From Lacticaseibacillus baoqingensis (GTDB lineage Bacteria > Bacillota > Bacilli > Lactobacillales > Lactobacillaceae): a stretch of 64,000 bases of DNA. Shown here one piece after another: positions 26,174 to 35,237 of the stretch (positions are counted from its first letter, which is position 1; the number at the start of each line of letters is the position of its first letter). The notes under the pieces were generated by a model. It saw only the letters and a list, made by a program, of their open reading frames with translations. It was not told the DNA's origin and did not search any database. Location of the stretch: positions 54,581 to 118,580 of the forward strand of contig NZ_RHOI01000008.1 in the NCBI RefSeq assembly GCF_003946165.1, written 5' to 3'. A program made the translations under genes and the position numbers.

Positions 26174-26181
26174 CATCTTGC

Positions 26182-27864
26182 TTATTGACGCTTGGCGCTG
26201 TTTTGATTGACTTCCATGATGACCGGCAAGATCACTGGCCGTCTTTTAGTTTGATCAAATAAGAAATGGCTCAAATCGTCGCGTACTGCCTGCTTAAGCG
26301 TGCTCCAATCAAATTCCTTATGGTCAAGGTTCTTTTGCACGGACTCGGTCACTAATTTGGCGGATTCTTGCAACAGATCCTTGGAAGTTTTCATATAAAC
26401 AAAACCTCGCGATTGGATCTTTGGATGGGCCACTACTTTTTTCTTTTTACGGTCGATCGTCACGACTGCAATAAAGATCCCATCTTCGGCTAACATCTTA
26501 CGATCACGCAGCACGATGTTGCCAATATCGCCTACGCCAATGCCATCGATCATCGTATTGCCGGCATCGACATGCCCAGCATTATGCATCTTCCCTTTTT
26601 CGATACTCAAAATGTCCCCTAAACCAGGAACAAAAATATGTGAATAAGGGATTCCGACTTCATGAGCGATCTCCGCATGTGCCGCTAATAAGCGATATTC
26701 ACCGATCACGGGCACCACATACTTAGGCCGCAACAAGTTCAACATCAACTGCAGATCTTGTTTATTCGCATGTCCTGATGCATGCAAGGTATCGCTGATC
26801 GACTTCACCTCGCCGCCGGCACGGTAGATCAAATCTTTGGTTTTAGCCGCCATCGTTTCCATGGCGTGCGAAATCGACGTCGTGATGAAAACCAGATCAC
26901 CTTCGTGAATATGGATCAGGCGATGTTTAGAAGTGGCCATACGCTGCAGCGACTTCAACGGTTCGCCCATGCGGCCAGTTTCTAAAATTACGGTTTGCTC
27001 TGGTGCCAATTCCTTGAGGTCCTTAGTCGTTGCGAGGATGTCCGCATTTGGGAGCTTGACATACTTCATTTTGATCGCGGTTTTGACGATTTTTTGAACA
27101 TCTCGTCCAGTCAAAACGACACGGCGATCATTGGCAGCAGCCGCATCCAAGACTTGCTGGATCCGTTCGATGTTGCTGGCGACCCCAGCGACAACGATCC
27201 GCCCCGGATGATATTTAAAAGTTTCTTTGATCGTTGCGTAAATCTCCCGCTCTGACGCATTGGTGTAAGGTGATTCGGCATTGCCTGAATCAGATAACAA
27301 CGCCAAGACGCGTTGTTCACCGATGTGTGCCAGGCGGGCAAGATCCGTGCGGTACATTGGGCGGGCACTTTGATCAAATTTGAAATCGCCGGTATAAACG
27401 ATCTGCCCTGCTTGCGTTTGGATATCGATCCCTAAGGAACCCGGAATACTGTGCGTCGTACGGAAAAACGACACCGAAACATTGTCAAAGTCGATCACGG
27501 ATTTTTCATCGATGATGTGAAAATCCTTGAACTTCTTAGCTTGCGGGTCAGTTGCTGTGATCAACTTGGCCAAGGCGATGGTCAATTCCGAACCAAATAC
27601 TGGCACGGGATGCGTGTTCAAGAAATAAGGCAGCGCACCGATCGCATCGGCATGACCGTGAGTCAAAAAGATCCCTGCGATCCGATCTGCGTTTTCTTCT
27701 AAGTAGGTCAAGTCTGGGATCACGATGTCGATGCCTAATAACTCATTGTCGGGGTACTTCAACCCAAAATCGACAACGAAAATTTGGTCGTCCACTTCGA
27801 TAGCATACATGTTTTTACCGTTTTCACGCACACCACCGAGGGCAACCAGATTGATTTTTGTCAT
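26182..27864 (-). CDS. rnjB: Ribonuclease J2
   Basis: A 560-residue metallo-beta-lactamase/beta-CASP RNase. Compared with the paralog at 55999, the metal site reads H69-G-H71-A-D73-A74 in place of HGHEDH, so a metal-ligand His and the neighbouring Glu are missing. This is the known pattern for weakly active J2, which partners J1. Other motifs (TGDFKFD, SDSGNAE, SGHA) remain. It lies downstream of rpsO, as often in Firmicutes, but with a separate promoter and an intervening terminator. Confidence 0.93.
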   Translation of the reverse strand: MTKINLVALGGVRENGKNMYAIEVDDQIFVVDFGLKYPDNELLGIDIVIPDLTYLEENADRIAGIFLTHGHADAIGALPYFLNTHPVPVFGSELTIALAKLITATDPQAKKFKDFHIIDEKSVIDFDNVSVSFFRTTHSIPGSLGIDIQTQAGQIVYTGDFKFDQSARPMYRTDLARLAHIGEQRVLALLSDSGNAESPYTNASEREIYATIKETFKYHPGRIVVAGVASNIERIQQVLDAAAANDRRVVLTGRDVQKIVKTAIKMKYVKLPNADILATTKDLKELAPEQTVILETGRMGEPLKSLQRMATSKHRLIHIHEGDLVFITTSISHAMETMAAKTKDLIYRAGGEVKSISDTLHASGHANKQDLQLMLNLLRPKYVVPVIGEYRLLAAHAEIAHEVGIPYSHIFVPGLGDILSIEKGKMHNAGHVDAGNTMIDGIGVGDIGNIVLRDRKMLAEDGIFIAVVTIDRKKKKVVAHPKIQSRGFVYMKTSKDLLQESAKLVTESVQKNLDHKEFDWSTLKQAVRDDLSHFLFDQTKRRPVILPVIMEVNQNSAKRQ

Positions 27865-27924
27865 GGTTTCACCTCAAAATTTAATTAACCGGCTAAATCC
27901 CGGTCACGGTTTTTCCTAACGACT

Positions 27925-27933
27925 AGTGTACCA
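27925..27933 (-). promoter_or_regulatory. Extended -10 promoter of rnjB
   Basis: Minus strand TGG-TACACT (27925-27933), about 60 nt before the start codon. Confidence 0.5.
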
Positions 27934-27979
27934 CACGTCTGCTAAAATACCTATGGCTCCCAAACTTCCAGTGGTTCAC

Positions 27980-28013
27980 GCAAAAAAAACGACCCCCATC
28001 ATGGGAGTCGTTG
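27980..28013 (-). terminator. rpsO terminator
   Basis: Minus strand AACGACTCCCAT-GA-TGGGGGTCGTT stem followed by eight T, shortly after rpsO. Confidence 0.88.
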
Positions 28014-28028
28014 CAATTGGGCAGGCGC

Positions 28029-28298
28029 TTAACGACGCAGCCCTAAGCTCTTGATCAAATCACGATAACGAGTAACATCCTTGTTCCGCAAGTAGCGAAG
28101 TAAGTTACGACGTTGCCCGATCTTCTTCATTAGGCCAACATAAGAATGGTGATCTTTATGATGGACATCCAAGTGATCGTTTAATGCCAAGATATCAGCA
28201 GTCAATACTGCAATCTGCACTTCCGGTGAGCCAGTGTCGCCTTCGTGACGGGCGTACTTAGCAATGATCTCGTTCTTTTGTGTTTGTGAAATAGCCAT
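28029..28298 (-). CDS. rpsO: 30S ribosomal protein S15
   Basis: An 89-residue primary 16S-binding protein. [22 protein letters not shown] and [21 protein letters not shown] are the family's rRNA-contacting helices. AAAGGTGG precedes the ATG by about 9 nt. A leader of roughly 85 nt separates it from the TTGCAA/TAAAGT promoter. Confidence 0.98.
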   Translation of the reverse strand: MAISQTQKNEIIAKYARHEGDTGSPEVQIAVLTADILALNDHLDVHHKDHHSYVGLMKKIGQRRNLLRYLRNKDVTRYRDLIKSLGLRR

Positions 28299-28390
28299 GG
28301 GTTATTTCCACCTTTCCATTATAATTGCCTGGGACTGAGCAGCGCGCGGTGAACCGCAGAGCTAAGTGACAGGTTCAAAAGTACTTGTTA

Positions 28391-28419
28391 ACTTTACCGG
28401 AGTTTGCAGACGATTGCAA
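28391..28419 (-). promoter_or_regulatory. rpsO promoter
   Basis: Minus strand TTGCAA (28414-28419), 17-bp spacer, TAAAGT (28391-28396). Confidence 0.65.
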
Positions 28420-28488
28420 GTCTGACCCTCAAAGTCTTCTGCCAGCCAGTCTTTTAGGTATCAAGCACTTTCCCTTTACAAGTTTTTA

Positions 28489-28517
28489 TTGCATTGCCTG
28501 GGTGCCTTCGGTATAAT
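28489..28517 (+). promoter_or_regulatory. rpsT promoter
   Basis: TTGCAT (28489-28494), 17-bp spacer, TATAAT (28512-28517), divergent from the rpsO promoter. Confidence 0.75.
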
Positions 28518-28576
28518 ACTTGCTGTTGAACCGAAACCAGTTCTGTATCAACTAATAATTTTCGGAGGTGAACCTC

Positions 28577-28831
28577 ATGCCACAAATTAAATCTGCTATC
28601 AAGCGTGTGAAGACGCAAGAAGCTGCTCGCCAAAACAATGCTGCCCAATCAAGCGCATTGCGCAGCACCATCAAAAAGTTCAAGGCTGCTCAAGCTAGCG
28701 GTGCCGATAACGCCCAAGACTTGCTCAAGGACGCAACTCGCGCCATCGATATGGCTGCATCCAAAGGCTTGATCCATAAGAACAAAGCCGGCCGCGATAA
28801 GAGCCGTTTATCCGCATTGCTGAACAAGTAA
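28577..28831 (+). CDS. rpsT: 30S ribosomal protein S20
   Basis: An 84-residue, highly basic, helical protein ([46 protein letters not shown]) that binds the 5' domain of 16S rRNA. The ATG at 28577 has GGAGGTG 6 nt upstream. Monocistronic, with its own promoter and terminator. Confidence 0.97.
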   Translation: MPQIKSAIKRVKTQEAARQNNAAQSSALRSTIKKFKAAQASGADNAQDLLKDATRAIDMAASKGLIHKNKAGRDKSRLSALLNK

Positions 28832-28837
28832 TTCGGT

Positions 28838-28864
28838 GCCTCGCCACAGCGAGGCTTTTTTTTT
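28838..28864 (+). terminator. rpsT terminator
   Basis: GCCTCGC-CACA-GCGAGGC followed by nine T. Confidence 0.9.
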
Positions 28865-28878
28865 GCTCAAATCAACAA

Positions 28879-28927
28879 AAATGGCCTTGCCGCTTTCCAA
28901 CAACAGAAAGTGACAAGGCCATTTTTT
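28879..28927. terminator. Terminator after holA, possibly bidirectional
   Basis: AAATGGCCTTG and CAAGGCCATTT flank a structured loop, with A-rich and T-rich sides. It ends the comEA-comEC-holA transcript. Confidence 0.8.
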
Positions 28928-28940
28928 GACATCACTTGCT

Positions 28941-29966
28941 CTACGCCGTTGCACTGCGGGCATATTGCAAGACAAATAACTCAAACGCCAGCGCTTTATC
29001 AATTTTACCAGTTTTCATATTGGCTTCAGTATCTACTAGGCCAATATAGGCCTGGCGCAACGCTTGCCCATTCAACCGGCCGCTTTGCCGCCATGCCAAC
29101 TTGACGCGATAAGGATGGACCTTCAAAGTTGAAGCGACACTGCCTTGACTATACCCTTTTTTCGCCAAGATCTGGACTTGTAACAACAGTCGAAATTGTC
29201 CCAGCAACAAACTATTGAGGCGAATGGGTTCTTCTTTTTGAAGCAATAAGTCACGGTAAATCCCCAACGCCGTTGTCACATCGCGGGCCAAAACGGCACT
29301 GACCAAATCAAAGACACGATCCGTCAATTGCTTGGGGACCAGCGCCGAGATGGCTTCTGCATCTAAAACCGACCCATTGGCTGCGTATAAGGCGAGTTTT
29401 GGCAGCTGTGCCATCATGACGCTATAATCGGCATTCGCTCTGGTCGCCAAAGCTTGCAACCCATCTGCCGTCACGGCAATGTTTTGTTTTTGTAAGGCCG
29501 CTTGCACAGCATGTTTGGCTTGGCGCTCGTCTAAAGGCTTGGCTTCGACCACACAGGCATTTTGCTTCAGTGCTTTCGTCAGCCGCTTGCGTTCGTCCAG
29601 CTTCGGATAAGGAGCTACTAACACCATGACCGTCGATTCGATCGGCGCTTTAAAATACGCTGTTAATGCGTCTAGATCATGCTCGATTTTACTGAGTTTA
29701 GTTTCACCAGTCAAAAAATAAGGGTCTTGGATGACCACTTCGCGCCGATCCCCGAAAAATGGCGGTGAAGCGGCATCATCTAAAGCCACGGCCACTGGGG
29801 TTTGCCGCATGTCATAAGTGGCGAGATTCATGGTTGCTTCTGCTTCAGGGATCACCGCCTTGATCGCTGAAAGGGCCTGCTCGCGCACGGCTTCTTCTTC
29901 ACCGAGAATCAAGATCAACGGCGGCACCTGTTGTTTAAGCTGTTTCAAAAATTCAGTGATTTGCAT
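28941..29966 (-). CDS. holA: DNA polymerase III delta subunit
   Basis: Delta subunit of the clamp loader, 341 residues. The N-terminal region (PPLILILGEEEAVREQALSAI) and the ADYSVMMAQLPKLALYA and LGQFRLLLQVQ segments fit the HolA fold; there is no P-loop, as expected. It overlaps comEC by 14 bases; comEC-holA adjacency is common in Firmicutes. Confidence 0.93.
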   Translation of the reverse strand: MQITEFLKQLKQQVPPLILILGEEEAVREQALSAIKAVIPEAEATMNLATYDMRQTPVAVALDDAASPPFFGDRREVVIQDPYFLTGETKLSKIEHDLDALTAYFKAPIESTVMVLVAPYPKLDERKRLTKALKQNACVVEAKPLDERQAKHAVQAALQKQNIAVTADGLQALATRANADYSVMMAQLPKLALYAANGSVLDAEAISALVPKQLTDRVFDLVSAVLARDVTTALGIYRDLLLQKEEPIRLNSLLLGQFRLLLQVQILAKKGYSQGSVASTLKVHPYRVKLAWRQSGRLNGQALRQAYIGLVDTEANMKTGKIDKALAFELFVLQYARSATA

Positions 29967-32136
29967 GCTCAGTATCCTTCACAAATTGGTTGATCTGATG
30001 CGTGTCAAGCGTACTATCTACCCACAACATGCCTGATTTTGCGGTGACCCACCAGGGAACATTGGCCGCATCAAGCGTTTGCACCGTTTCTTCATGGGGG
30101 TGGCCATAGCGATTATCGACACCCGCAGAGATAAATGCGGCTTTCAATTGCCATTGTGCGATTAGATCAGGTGTCGTCGCAGTCCGTGAACCGTGATGGG
30201 CGACTTTGAGATAATCAACGGCCAAGTGCTGCGGGATCAACTCACGTTTTTCCACGTTGGCATCAGCGTCTCCGGTAAATAACCAGGAGCCGTCACCAAT
30301 TTTACCATAGAGCACAATAGAATCCGCATTTTTCTCCTTGGCCGTCGGCGACTGCGGCGCCACCACTTGTAAAGAAAGTGCCCCGACATTCAATGCTGTC
30401 CCTGCTAAAACCTGCTTAGTTGCCGCCACTTGTCCCGCTTTAGCCGCTTGGATCAATGGATGCGCTGCTGCCAGCGGCGTGGTCACCAACAATTCAACTG
30501 GATAGTTGTGCGTCAAAGCAGCCGCATCCCCCACATGATCAGCATCAGCATGGGTCAAGACCAATGTATCCAAATGGGAATACCCTCTGGCATACAAATA
30601 ATTAACGATCACACTCAGCGCTGGCGGGTTGCGTTTGGTTCCAAAAATACGGCCGCCAGTATCGATCAATAGCGTCCCTTGTTTATTTGGGGCTTCAATC
30701 AAGATCGCATCCCCTTGCCCGACATCAAACACACTGACGCGCGCTTGTGGGTGCCAGTTGGCAATCCCATAAGCAACGACGACCCAAGTCCCAAAATACC
30801 CCCACCGTTGATGGGCCAACCCCACTAATACTGCAATCAAGCCGATTACCGCAGTCACTGTTGAAATTGCGCCAAACACGACTTGCCCGGGTAAACTGCT
30901 CAACGCTGTTAAACTGGATTCACCGTGACGCAAAAGCAGCTCCAACCAATTGGTCAGCAAACTATTCGGCCAAATCACCACTAGAAACAGCAACGGCATC
31001 ACGCCCACTTCAAAAATAGGGACCAACAGCCAATTAAACACCCCCGCCAATAAATGAAAGCGAAAGGTATGCGCGATCACCACTGGCAAACTCACGCACA
31101 ACAAACGCCACGAGAGTCCCCAAGTCGACACTGCTGGCAATAGCAGCAATACGCCGGTCAACAAGTAAGTCAATTGACCTCCAAAGGTAAACAACACCTG
31201 CGGGCGCCAAAATAAGTTGCCGATCAATACCAAGCTAAAGACATCCAACCCGGTGAGGTGCAGCCCTAATCGTGAATTTAAACTCAATCCCCACCGCATC
31301 CAAACTGCTCGGATCAAACCGGCACCGGTTGGGATCAAAATCAACAACGCAGGCAACCCAATCAGCAACCCCCATTCGCCAAATTCTCTCGGCACCCGCA
31401 TCCGGTCTGCCAGCCAAAACAATGCCGCCACTAAGGCAAACAGGTGTAATCCAGAAACCGAAAAAAGGTGAAAAATCCCCAGATTGATAAACGTCATCCG
31501 CACAGGGTCGAAATCTTGGTCGATCTGGCCCAATAATAAGCCCTTGGCATACCGCGCAACATGCGTTGGTAATTGAGCGATGCGCCGCTGGATCTGCACA
31601 CGCCACGCAAACAGTCGTGCTGAAATCGAAGTGATGGGCAAAACTTGCAGCTGCAGCGGTTGGCGCTGAATCGTATAGGCTTGATGCAGCTGTGCCCAGG
31701 CATATTGCGCATAATCAAATTCATAGAGGTTGCGAGCGCCGGTCAGCCGTTTTGGCGCCTGCTCCCAGCTGACGATCGCAGGCGCATCCAACTGCTGCAA
31801 CTGGATGACTTGCGCATTGGTTAGTGTCACTTGGCCTCCGACTGTCACGCCATTGGCTGCCTTACCGGTGAATGTCGCCAAGGTATCCGTTACTTGCCAA
31901 GCGGTTGGCATGACTAAAATCGCCCCTGCAGGAATCTGCGGATGGGCTTGTTGTTGTGCTTCTTGTTGCCCGACAACCAAACCGCAGAGGATAAAGACGA
32001 CACACCAGCCTTTGATCAGCTGCCGGCCGTGCCACAATGCCCAGCTGACAACGACGATGCCGATCAGTCGCGGCCCGATCATGCAGGTGATGCTGCCGGC
32101 AAACGCCGCCGCGGCCACCCACCAGCGCCCGCTCAT
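29953..32136 (-). CDS. comEC: DNA-uptake channel protein ComEC
   Basis: A 727-residue membrane protein for ssDNA entry during transformation. Order: N-terminal hydrophobic segments and DUF4131-like region, central Competence domain with multiple helices (about 200-460), and a C-terminal metallo-beta-lactamase domain with LVLTHADADHVGD and KVAHHGSRTATT. The frame is intact. ATG overlaps the comEA stop by 4 bases. Confidence 0.95.
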   Translation of the reverse strand: MSGRWWVAAAAFAGSITCMIGPRLIGIVVVSWALWHGRQLIKGWCVVFILCGLVVGQQEAQQQAHPQIPAGAILVMPTAWQVTDTLATFTGKAANGVTVGGQVTLTNAQVIQLQQLDAPAIVSWEQAPKRLTGARNLYEFDYAQYAWAQLHQAYTIQRQPLQLQVLPITSISARLFAWRVQIQRRIAQLPTHVARYAKGLLLGQIDQDFDPVRMTFINLGIFHLFSVSGLHLFALVAALFWLADRMRVPREFGEWGLLIGLPALLILIPTGAGLIRAVWMRWGLSLNSRLGLHLTGLDVFSLVLIGNLFWRPQVLFTFGGQLTYLLTGVLLLLPAVSTWGLSWRLLCVSLPVVIAHTFRFHLLAGVFNWLLVPIFEVGVMPLLFLVVIWPNSLLTNWLELLLRHGESSLTALSSLPGQVVFGAISTVTAVIGLIAVLVGLAHQRWGYFGTWVVVAYGIANWHPQARVSVFDVGQGDAILIEAPNKQGTLLIDTGGRIFGTKRNPPALSVIVNYLYARGYSHLDTLVLTHADADHVGDAAALTHNYPVELLVTTPLAAAHPLIQAAKAGQVAATKQVLAGTALNVGALSLQVVAPQSPTAKEKNADSIVLYGKIGDGSWLFTGDADANVEKRELIPQHLAVDYLKVAHHGSRTATTPDLIAQWQLKAAFISAGVDNRYGHPHEETVQTLDAANVPWWVTAKSGMLWVDSTLDTHQINQFVKDTEHANH

Positions 32137-32759
32137 GGTCCCACCGTGACAAATGGGGCTAATTGCTCATACGTTTTATCCCCGATTCCGCTGACCTCTT
32201 TGAGTTGTTCGATTGATTTGAAGCCCCCGTTGGTTTCTCGAAAAGCAATAATATCTGCGGCTTTTTTAGGGCCAATACCGCTTAACGTCTGTAACTCGGC
32301 TTCCGTTGCGGTGTTCAAGTTGATCAATGCAGATTGGCCACTCGCGTTCGGCGCTGCAGTGACACCGCTAGCAGCAGGTGATGGTGTCTCACCTTTGACT
32401 GGGATCAATAAGCTTTCTTGATCATTGGCGATTGCTGCCAAATTGACCCCTGAAATGTCTGCTGCCGCCGTCAAGCCGCCGGCAGCTTTCACAACCGCAT
32501 CCCAGCGCGTCGTCCCATCAACAGGATATAAGCCTGGATGTACAACCGCCCCTTTAATGTGCACATACCCTGCTTTAGCCGTACTGCTAGTGGCACTGAT
32601 GCTGCTGGTTTGGCTGGTACTGATCACTACTGACGATGACGCTTCAATTGGGGCCATTGCGGCACCGCTGCGGCCTTGCCACCACATGAATCCGCAAACA
32701 CCTATTGCTACTAAGGCGATCCCCCAATAATCACGCACCCAGTTTTTCAACGTCTCCAA
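32133..32759 (-). CDS. comEA: Competence DNA receptor ComEA
   Basis: A 208-residue membrane-anchored DNA-binding protein. Transmembrane segment at about 12-28, SLBB-like domain (about 65-125, VHIKGAVVHPGLY), linker, and two C-terminal helix-hairpin-helix motifs (LNTATEAELQTLSGIGPKKAADII, LKEVSGIGDKTYEQL). The start is TTG at 32759 with GGGGGTGA about 5 nt upstream; there is no nearby ATG. First gene of comEA-comEC-holA. Confidence 0.93.
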   Translation of the reverse strand: METLKNWVRDYWGIALVAIGVCGFMWWQGRSGAAMAPIEASSSVVISTSQTSSISATSSTAKAGYVHIKGAVVHPGLYPVDGTTRWDAVVKAAGGLTAAADISGVNLAAIANDQESLLIPVKGETPSPAASGVTAAPNASGQSALINLNTATEAELQTLSGIGPKKAADIIAFRETNGGFKSIEQLKEVSGIGDKTYEQLAPFVTVGP

Positions 32760-32819
32760 TCGATCACCCCCATGATCGTAAAATTTCGCCAGCTAGTTGC
32801 GCTCACCTGCACCGCAAAC

Positions 32820-32853
32820 TAAAAAGCCGGCCAAAATGGCCGACTTTTTTATT
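32820..32853 (-). terminator. Terminator after sepM
   Basis: Minus strand AAAAAGTCGGCCATTTTGGCCGGCTTTTT: GTCGGCC pairs with GGCCGGC around TTTT. Confidence 0.85.
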
Positions 32854-32862
32854 CGTACTTGG

Positions 32863-33897
32863 TTAATGCGTCTGCAGATAAGCTAACGCGTCTGCTAAAG
32901 TTTTGACCGGGATGATCTTCATATTGCTGCCCAGCTGGTGCGCTGTTTTCTTTGCTACCGCATAATTGTTTTGGTAGCTTGGATCTAATTTCAGCAGTTG
33001 CTTAGTTGCCGGTGTGTCTGGCGCGAAAAAGACCTTCGCCCCTTGCTTATTGGCCATATACACCTTTTTATCGATGCCACCAATTTGGCCGACATTCCCA
33101 TCGGCATCGATCGTCCCGGTGCCTGCGATGTTTTGCCCATGACGCAGATCTTGATGCGTGATCTGCGTATAAACTTGCACAGCAAACATCAAGCCGGCGC
33201 TGGGCCCGCCAATGTTTCCGGCATCGATCGTCACTTTAGGGGTCGTTTGCGTGACGGTATGCTCGGTCAGCGTGATCCCAATCCCGGCTTTTTGGGTGCC
33301 TGGCAGCCGCATCAATTTACCGCTAGCTTGATGTTGGCGCCCATCACGCAGATACGTTAACGTTAACTGACTGCCGATGGGCCGCGATTGGATCGCTTTG
33401 ACATATTGATCCGCAGTTGAATATGGCTTGCCATCCAGTTGCGTGATCGTATCGCCTAATTTGAGTTGCGTTTTAAATGGCGATCCTTTTAAGATCGACA
33501 TCACGTAGATCCCTTTGTGGGTGATCTGATATGGCTGCTTAGCAGCTTTAAACGCGGCGGCTTTGGCCATATCTGCGGCGCTTTTAATGTAATAGCGTTG
33601 CAGTTGATCATATTCTGCGGAAGTGTCTCCCCCAAGCAGTTGACTCGCATCATCGATTTCCGCATAAGGTTGCAACTTACCGTACAACAATTCGACTGGC
33701 GTTGCGGGCCCAATGACGCCCACGGTAGTCAGCATGTAATTGCCCTTGGCAGAATCTTTAGTGCCGGCAACTTTCACATACGGCTTTAGCGACTCAGCTG
33801 ATCCTGGCACTTCCACATATTTGCCGGTGGGCCAAAATAAAAATCCACCGACGCCAAGCGCCAACACGATCGCCGCCAGCCAACGGCGCTTACGCAT
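32863..33897 (-). CDS. sepM: SepM-like PDZ/Lon-type membrane serine protease
   Basis: A 344-residue protease of the YlbL/SepM group. N-terminal transmembrane anchor (about 5-23), PDZ domain (about 125-200, GIYVMSILKGSPFKTQLKLGDTITQLDG), then a Lon-type proteolytic domain with catalytic Ser233 (GGPSAGLMF) and Lys278 (GGIDKKV). In Streptococcus mutans SepM trims a competence pheromone; no pheromone gene is visible here, so the substrate is open. It overlaps coaD by 8 bases. Confidence 0.92.
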   Translation of the reverse strand: MRKRRWLAAIVLALGVGGFLFWPTGKYVEVPGSAESLKPYVKVAGTKDSAKGNYMLTTVGVIGPATPVELLYGKLQPYAEIDDASQLLGGDTSAEYDQLQRYYIKSAADMAKAAAFKAAKQPYQITHKGIYVMSILKGSPFKTQLKLGDTITQLDGKPYSTADQYVKAIQSRPIGSQLTLTYLRDGRQHQASGKLMRLPGTQKAGIGITLTEHTVTQTTPKVTIDAGNIGGPSAGLMFAVQVYTQITHQDLRHGQNIAGTGTIDADGNVGQIGGIDKKVYMANKQGAKVFFAPDTPATKQLLKLDPSYQNNYAVAKKTAHQLGSNMKIIPVKTLADALAYLQTH

Positions 33898-34384
33898 GCT
33901 GTCCTCCTAACTTTGCTTGTAAGGCAGCATCAATATTTGGCGGTAACATAGCAGACACATCGCCACCAAAACTCGCGACTTCTTTGATCAAACTTGAAGA
34001 TAGATATGAATAGCGCTTATCCGCTAACAATAACACCGTTTCGATTTGCGTATCGAGGGTGTGATTCATCGCGGCGATATCAGCTTCGTAGTTATAATCT
34101 GCGACGTTGCGTAAGCCGCGGATCAGATAACGTGCGCCGATCTGCTTGGCAAAAGTCACCGTCAGCATCTCTGGCTGCGCCACGACTTGAACATTTGGCA
34201 GGTCTAGGACCGCCGTTTGGATCAAGCGCACCTTTTCTTCACTTGAAAATAACGGATGTTTGTTGGTATTCGTCATTGCCGCGATCACCACCGTGTCAAA
34301 TAGCCCGGCTGCGCGCCGCACCGTATCAAGATGACCATTAGTGAACGGGTCAAAACTGCCCGGGAATACAGCGATTTTACTCAT
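33890..34384 (-). CDS. coaD: Phosphopantetheine adenylyltransferase
   Basis: CoaD makes dephospho-CoA, the penultimate step of CoA synthesis. The 164-residue nucleotidyltransferase has PGSFDPFTNGHLD with the HxGH-type ATP motif and the SYLSSSLIKEVASFGGD motif. It overlaps rsmD and sepM by 8 bases each. The rsmD-coaD pair is conserved. Confidence 0.97.
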   Translation of the reverse strand: MSKIAVFPGSFDPFTNGHLDTVRRAAGLFDTVVIAAMTNTNKHPLFSSEEKVRLIQTAVLDLPNVQVVAQPEMLTVTFAKQIGARYLIRGLRNVADYNYEADIAAMNHTLDTQIETVLLLADKRYSYLSSSLIKEVASFGGDVSAMLPPNIDAALQAKLGGQHA

Positions 34385-34934
34385 GAGCCACCGCCTTTTT
34401 CAAGATCAAGACTTGCGCGACCCCATAAGTTTGATGCCGCAACTTGATGTAACCTGGAATTTCTTCAGGGTAATCAACATCCAAGCCGGTTTCCAGCATC
34501 ACCCGCCCATTTCCCGTCAACAGATCAAGCGCCAAAAAACTTGCTAATTGCGTCAAAACAGCTTGTTTGGCATAAGGCGGATCCGCCATGATCAAATCAA
34601 ACTGTTGTCCTTTCAGACTGGCCAGTGCTTTTTCGACTGGCGCTTTCATCACCGTAAACCGATCTTTGGCCCCTAGCTTGTCGATATTGTTGCGAATCGT
34701 CTTGATCGCGGCATACTGGCGATCCACTGCCGTTGCATGAGCCATTCCGCGTGACACCGCTTCGATCCCTAAAGCGCCGGTACCCGCGTAAAGATCCAGA
34801 ACTTGACCACCGTCGAAATAGGGCCCAAGCATGTTAAACATTGATTCTTTGACTTTATCTGCAGTTGGCCGAGTTTGGTCTCCGCTGACCGCGTCTAATC
34901 GTCGCCCGCGAAATTCACCGCTGATCACCCGCAC
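34377..34934 (-). CDS. rsmD: 16S rRNA (guanine966-N2)-methyltransferase
   Basis: A 185-residue Rossmann methyltransferase. N-terminal MRVISGEFRGRRL and RPTADKVKESMFNML are RsmD signatures. VLDLYAGTGALGIEAVSRG binds SAM and ADPPY is the catalytic N6/N2 motif. It overlaps ylbG by 20 bases and coaD by 8. Confidence 0.96.
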   Translation of the reverse strand: MRVISGEFRGRRLDAVSGDQTRPTADKVKESMFNMLGPYFDGGQVLDLYAGTGALGIEAVSRGMAHATAVDRQYAAIKTIRNNIDKLGAKDRFTVMKAPVEKALASLKGQQFDLIMADPPYAKQAVLTQLASFLALDLLTGNGRVMLETGLDVDYPEEIPGYIKLRHQTYGVAQVLILKKAVAHE

Positions 34935-35229
34935 GCGCTTGTCCTCCTTTTTGATGAGTTGCCTGGATCAAATGATTCATTGCCGTATCCGCATCTGGTC
35001 CGTATGCCACTGCCAACTCTGGGCGATGTGACGGCTCGACTGCACGCACAAAACGCAACTTTTCCAGTTTTGCCATGGTTGCTTCCAAATCAGCTTGATC
35101 TAAATACAAATATGCATACTTCATCTTTTTTGATACATACATCACCGTGCCATAATGGCGCAATGCCCGAATCTGTTTTAATGAATAGACCCAAACGACC
35201 AACCCGATCCTGGGCGTTAGTGTGAACAT
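34915..35229 (-). CDS. ylbG: YlbG family protein (DUF2129)
   Basis: A 104-residue protein with the YlbG pattern RIGLVVWVYSLKQIRALRHYGTVMYVSKKMKYAYLYLD. The family is conserved in Bacillales and Lactobacillales beside rsmD and coaD, and its function is unknown. The C-terminal tail is basic. GTAGGTGA precedes the ATG. Confidence 0.9.
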   Translation of the reverse strand: MFTLTPRIGLVVWVYSLKQIRALRHYGTVMYVSKKMKYAYLYLDQADLEATMAKLEKLRFVRAVEPSHRPELAVAYGPDADTAMNHLIQATHQKGGQARAGDQR

Positions 35230-35237
35230 GCTTTCAC

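Noticed and set aside
32759..32800. TACGATCA upstream of comEA as a competence sigma-factor (CIN-like) box
   Set aside because: It matches the TACGAATA core poorly and lies too close to the start codon; transcription would begin at or inside the ribosome binding site.
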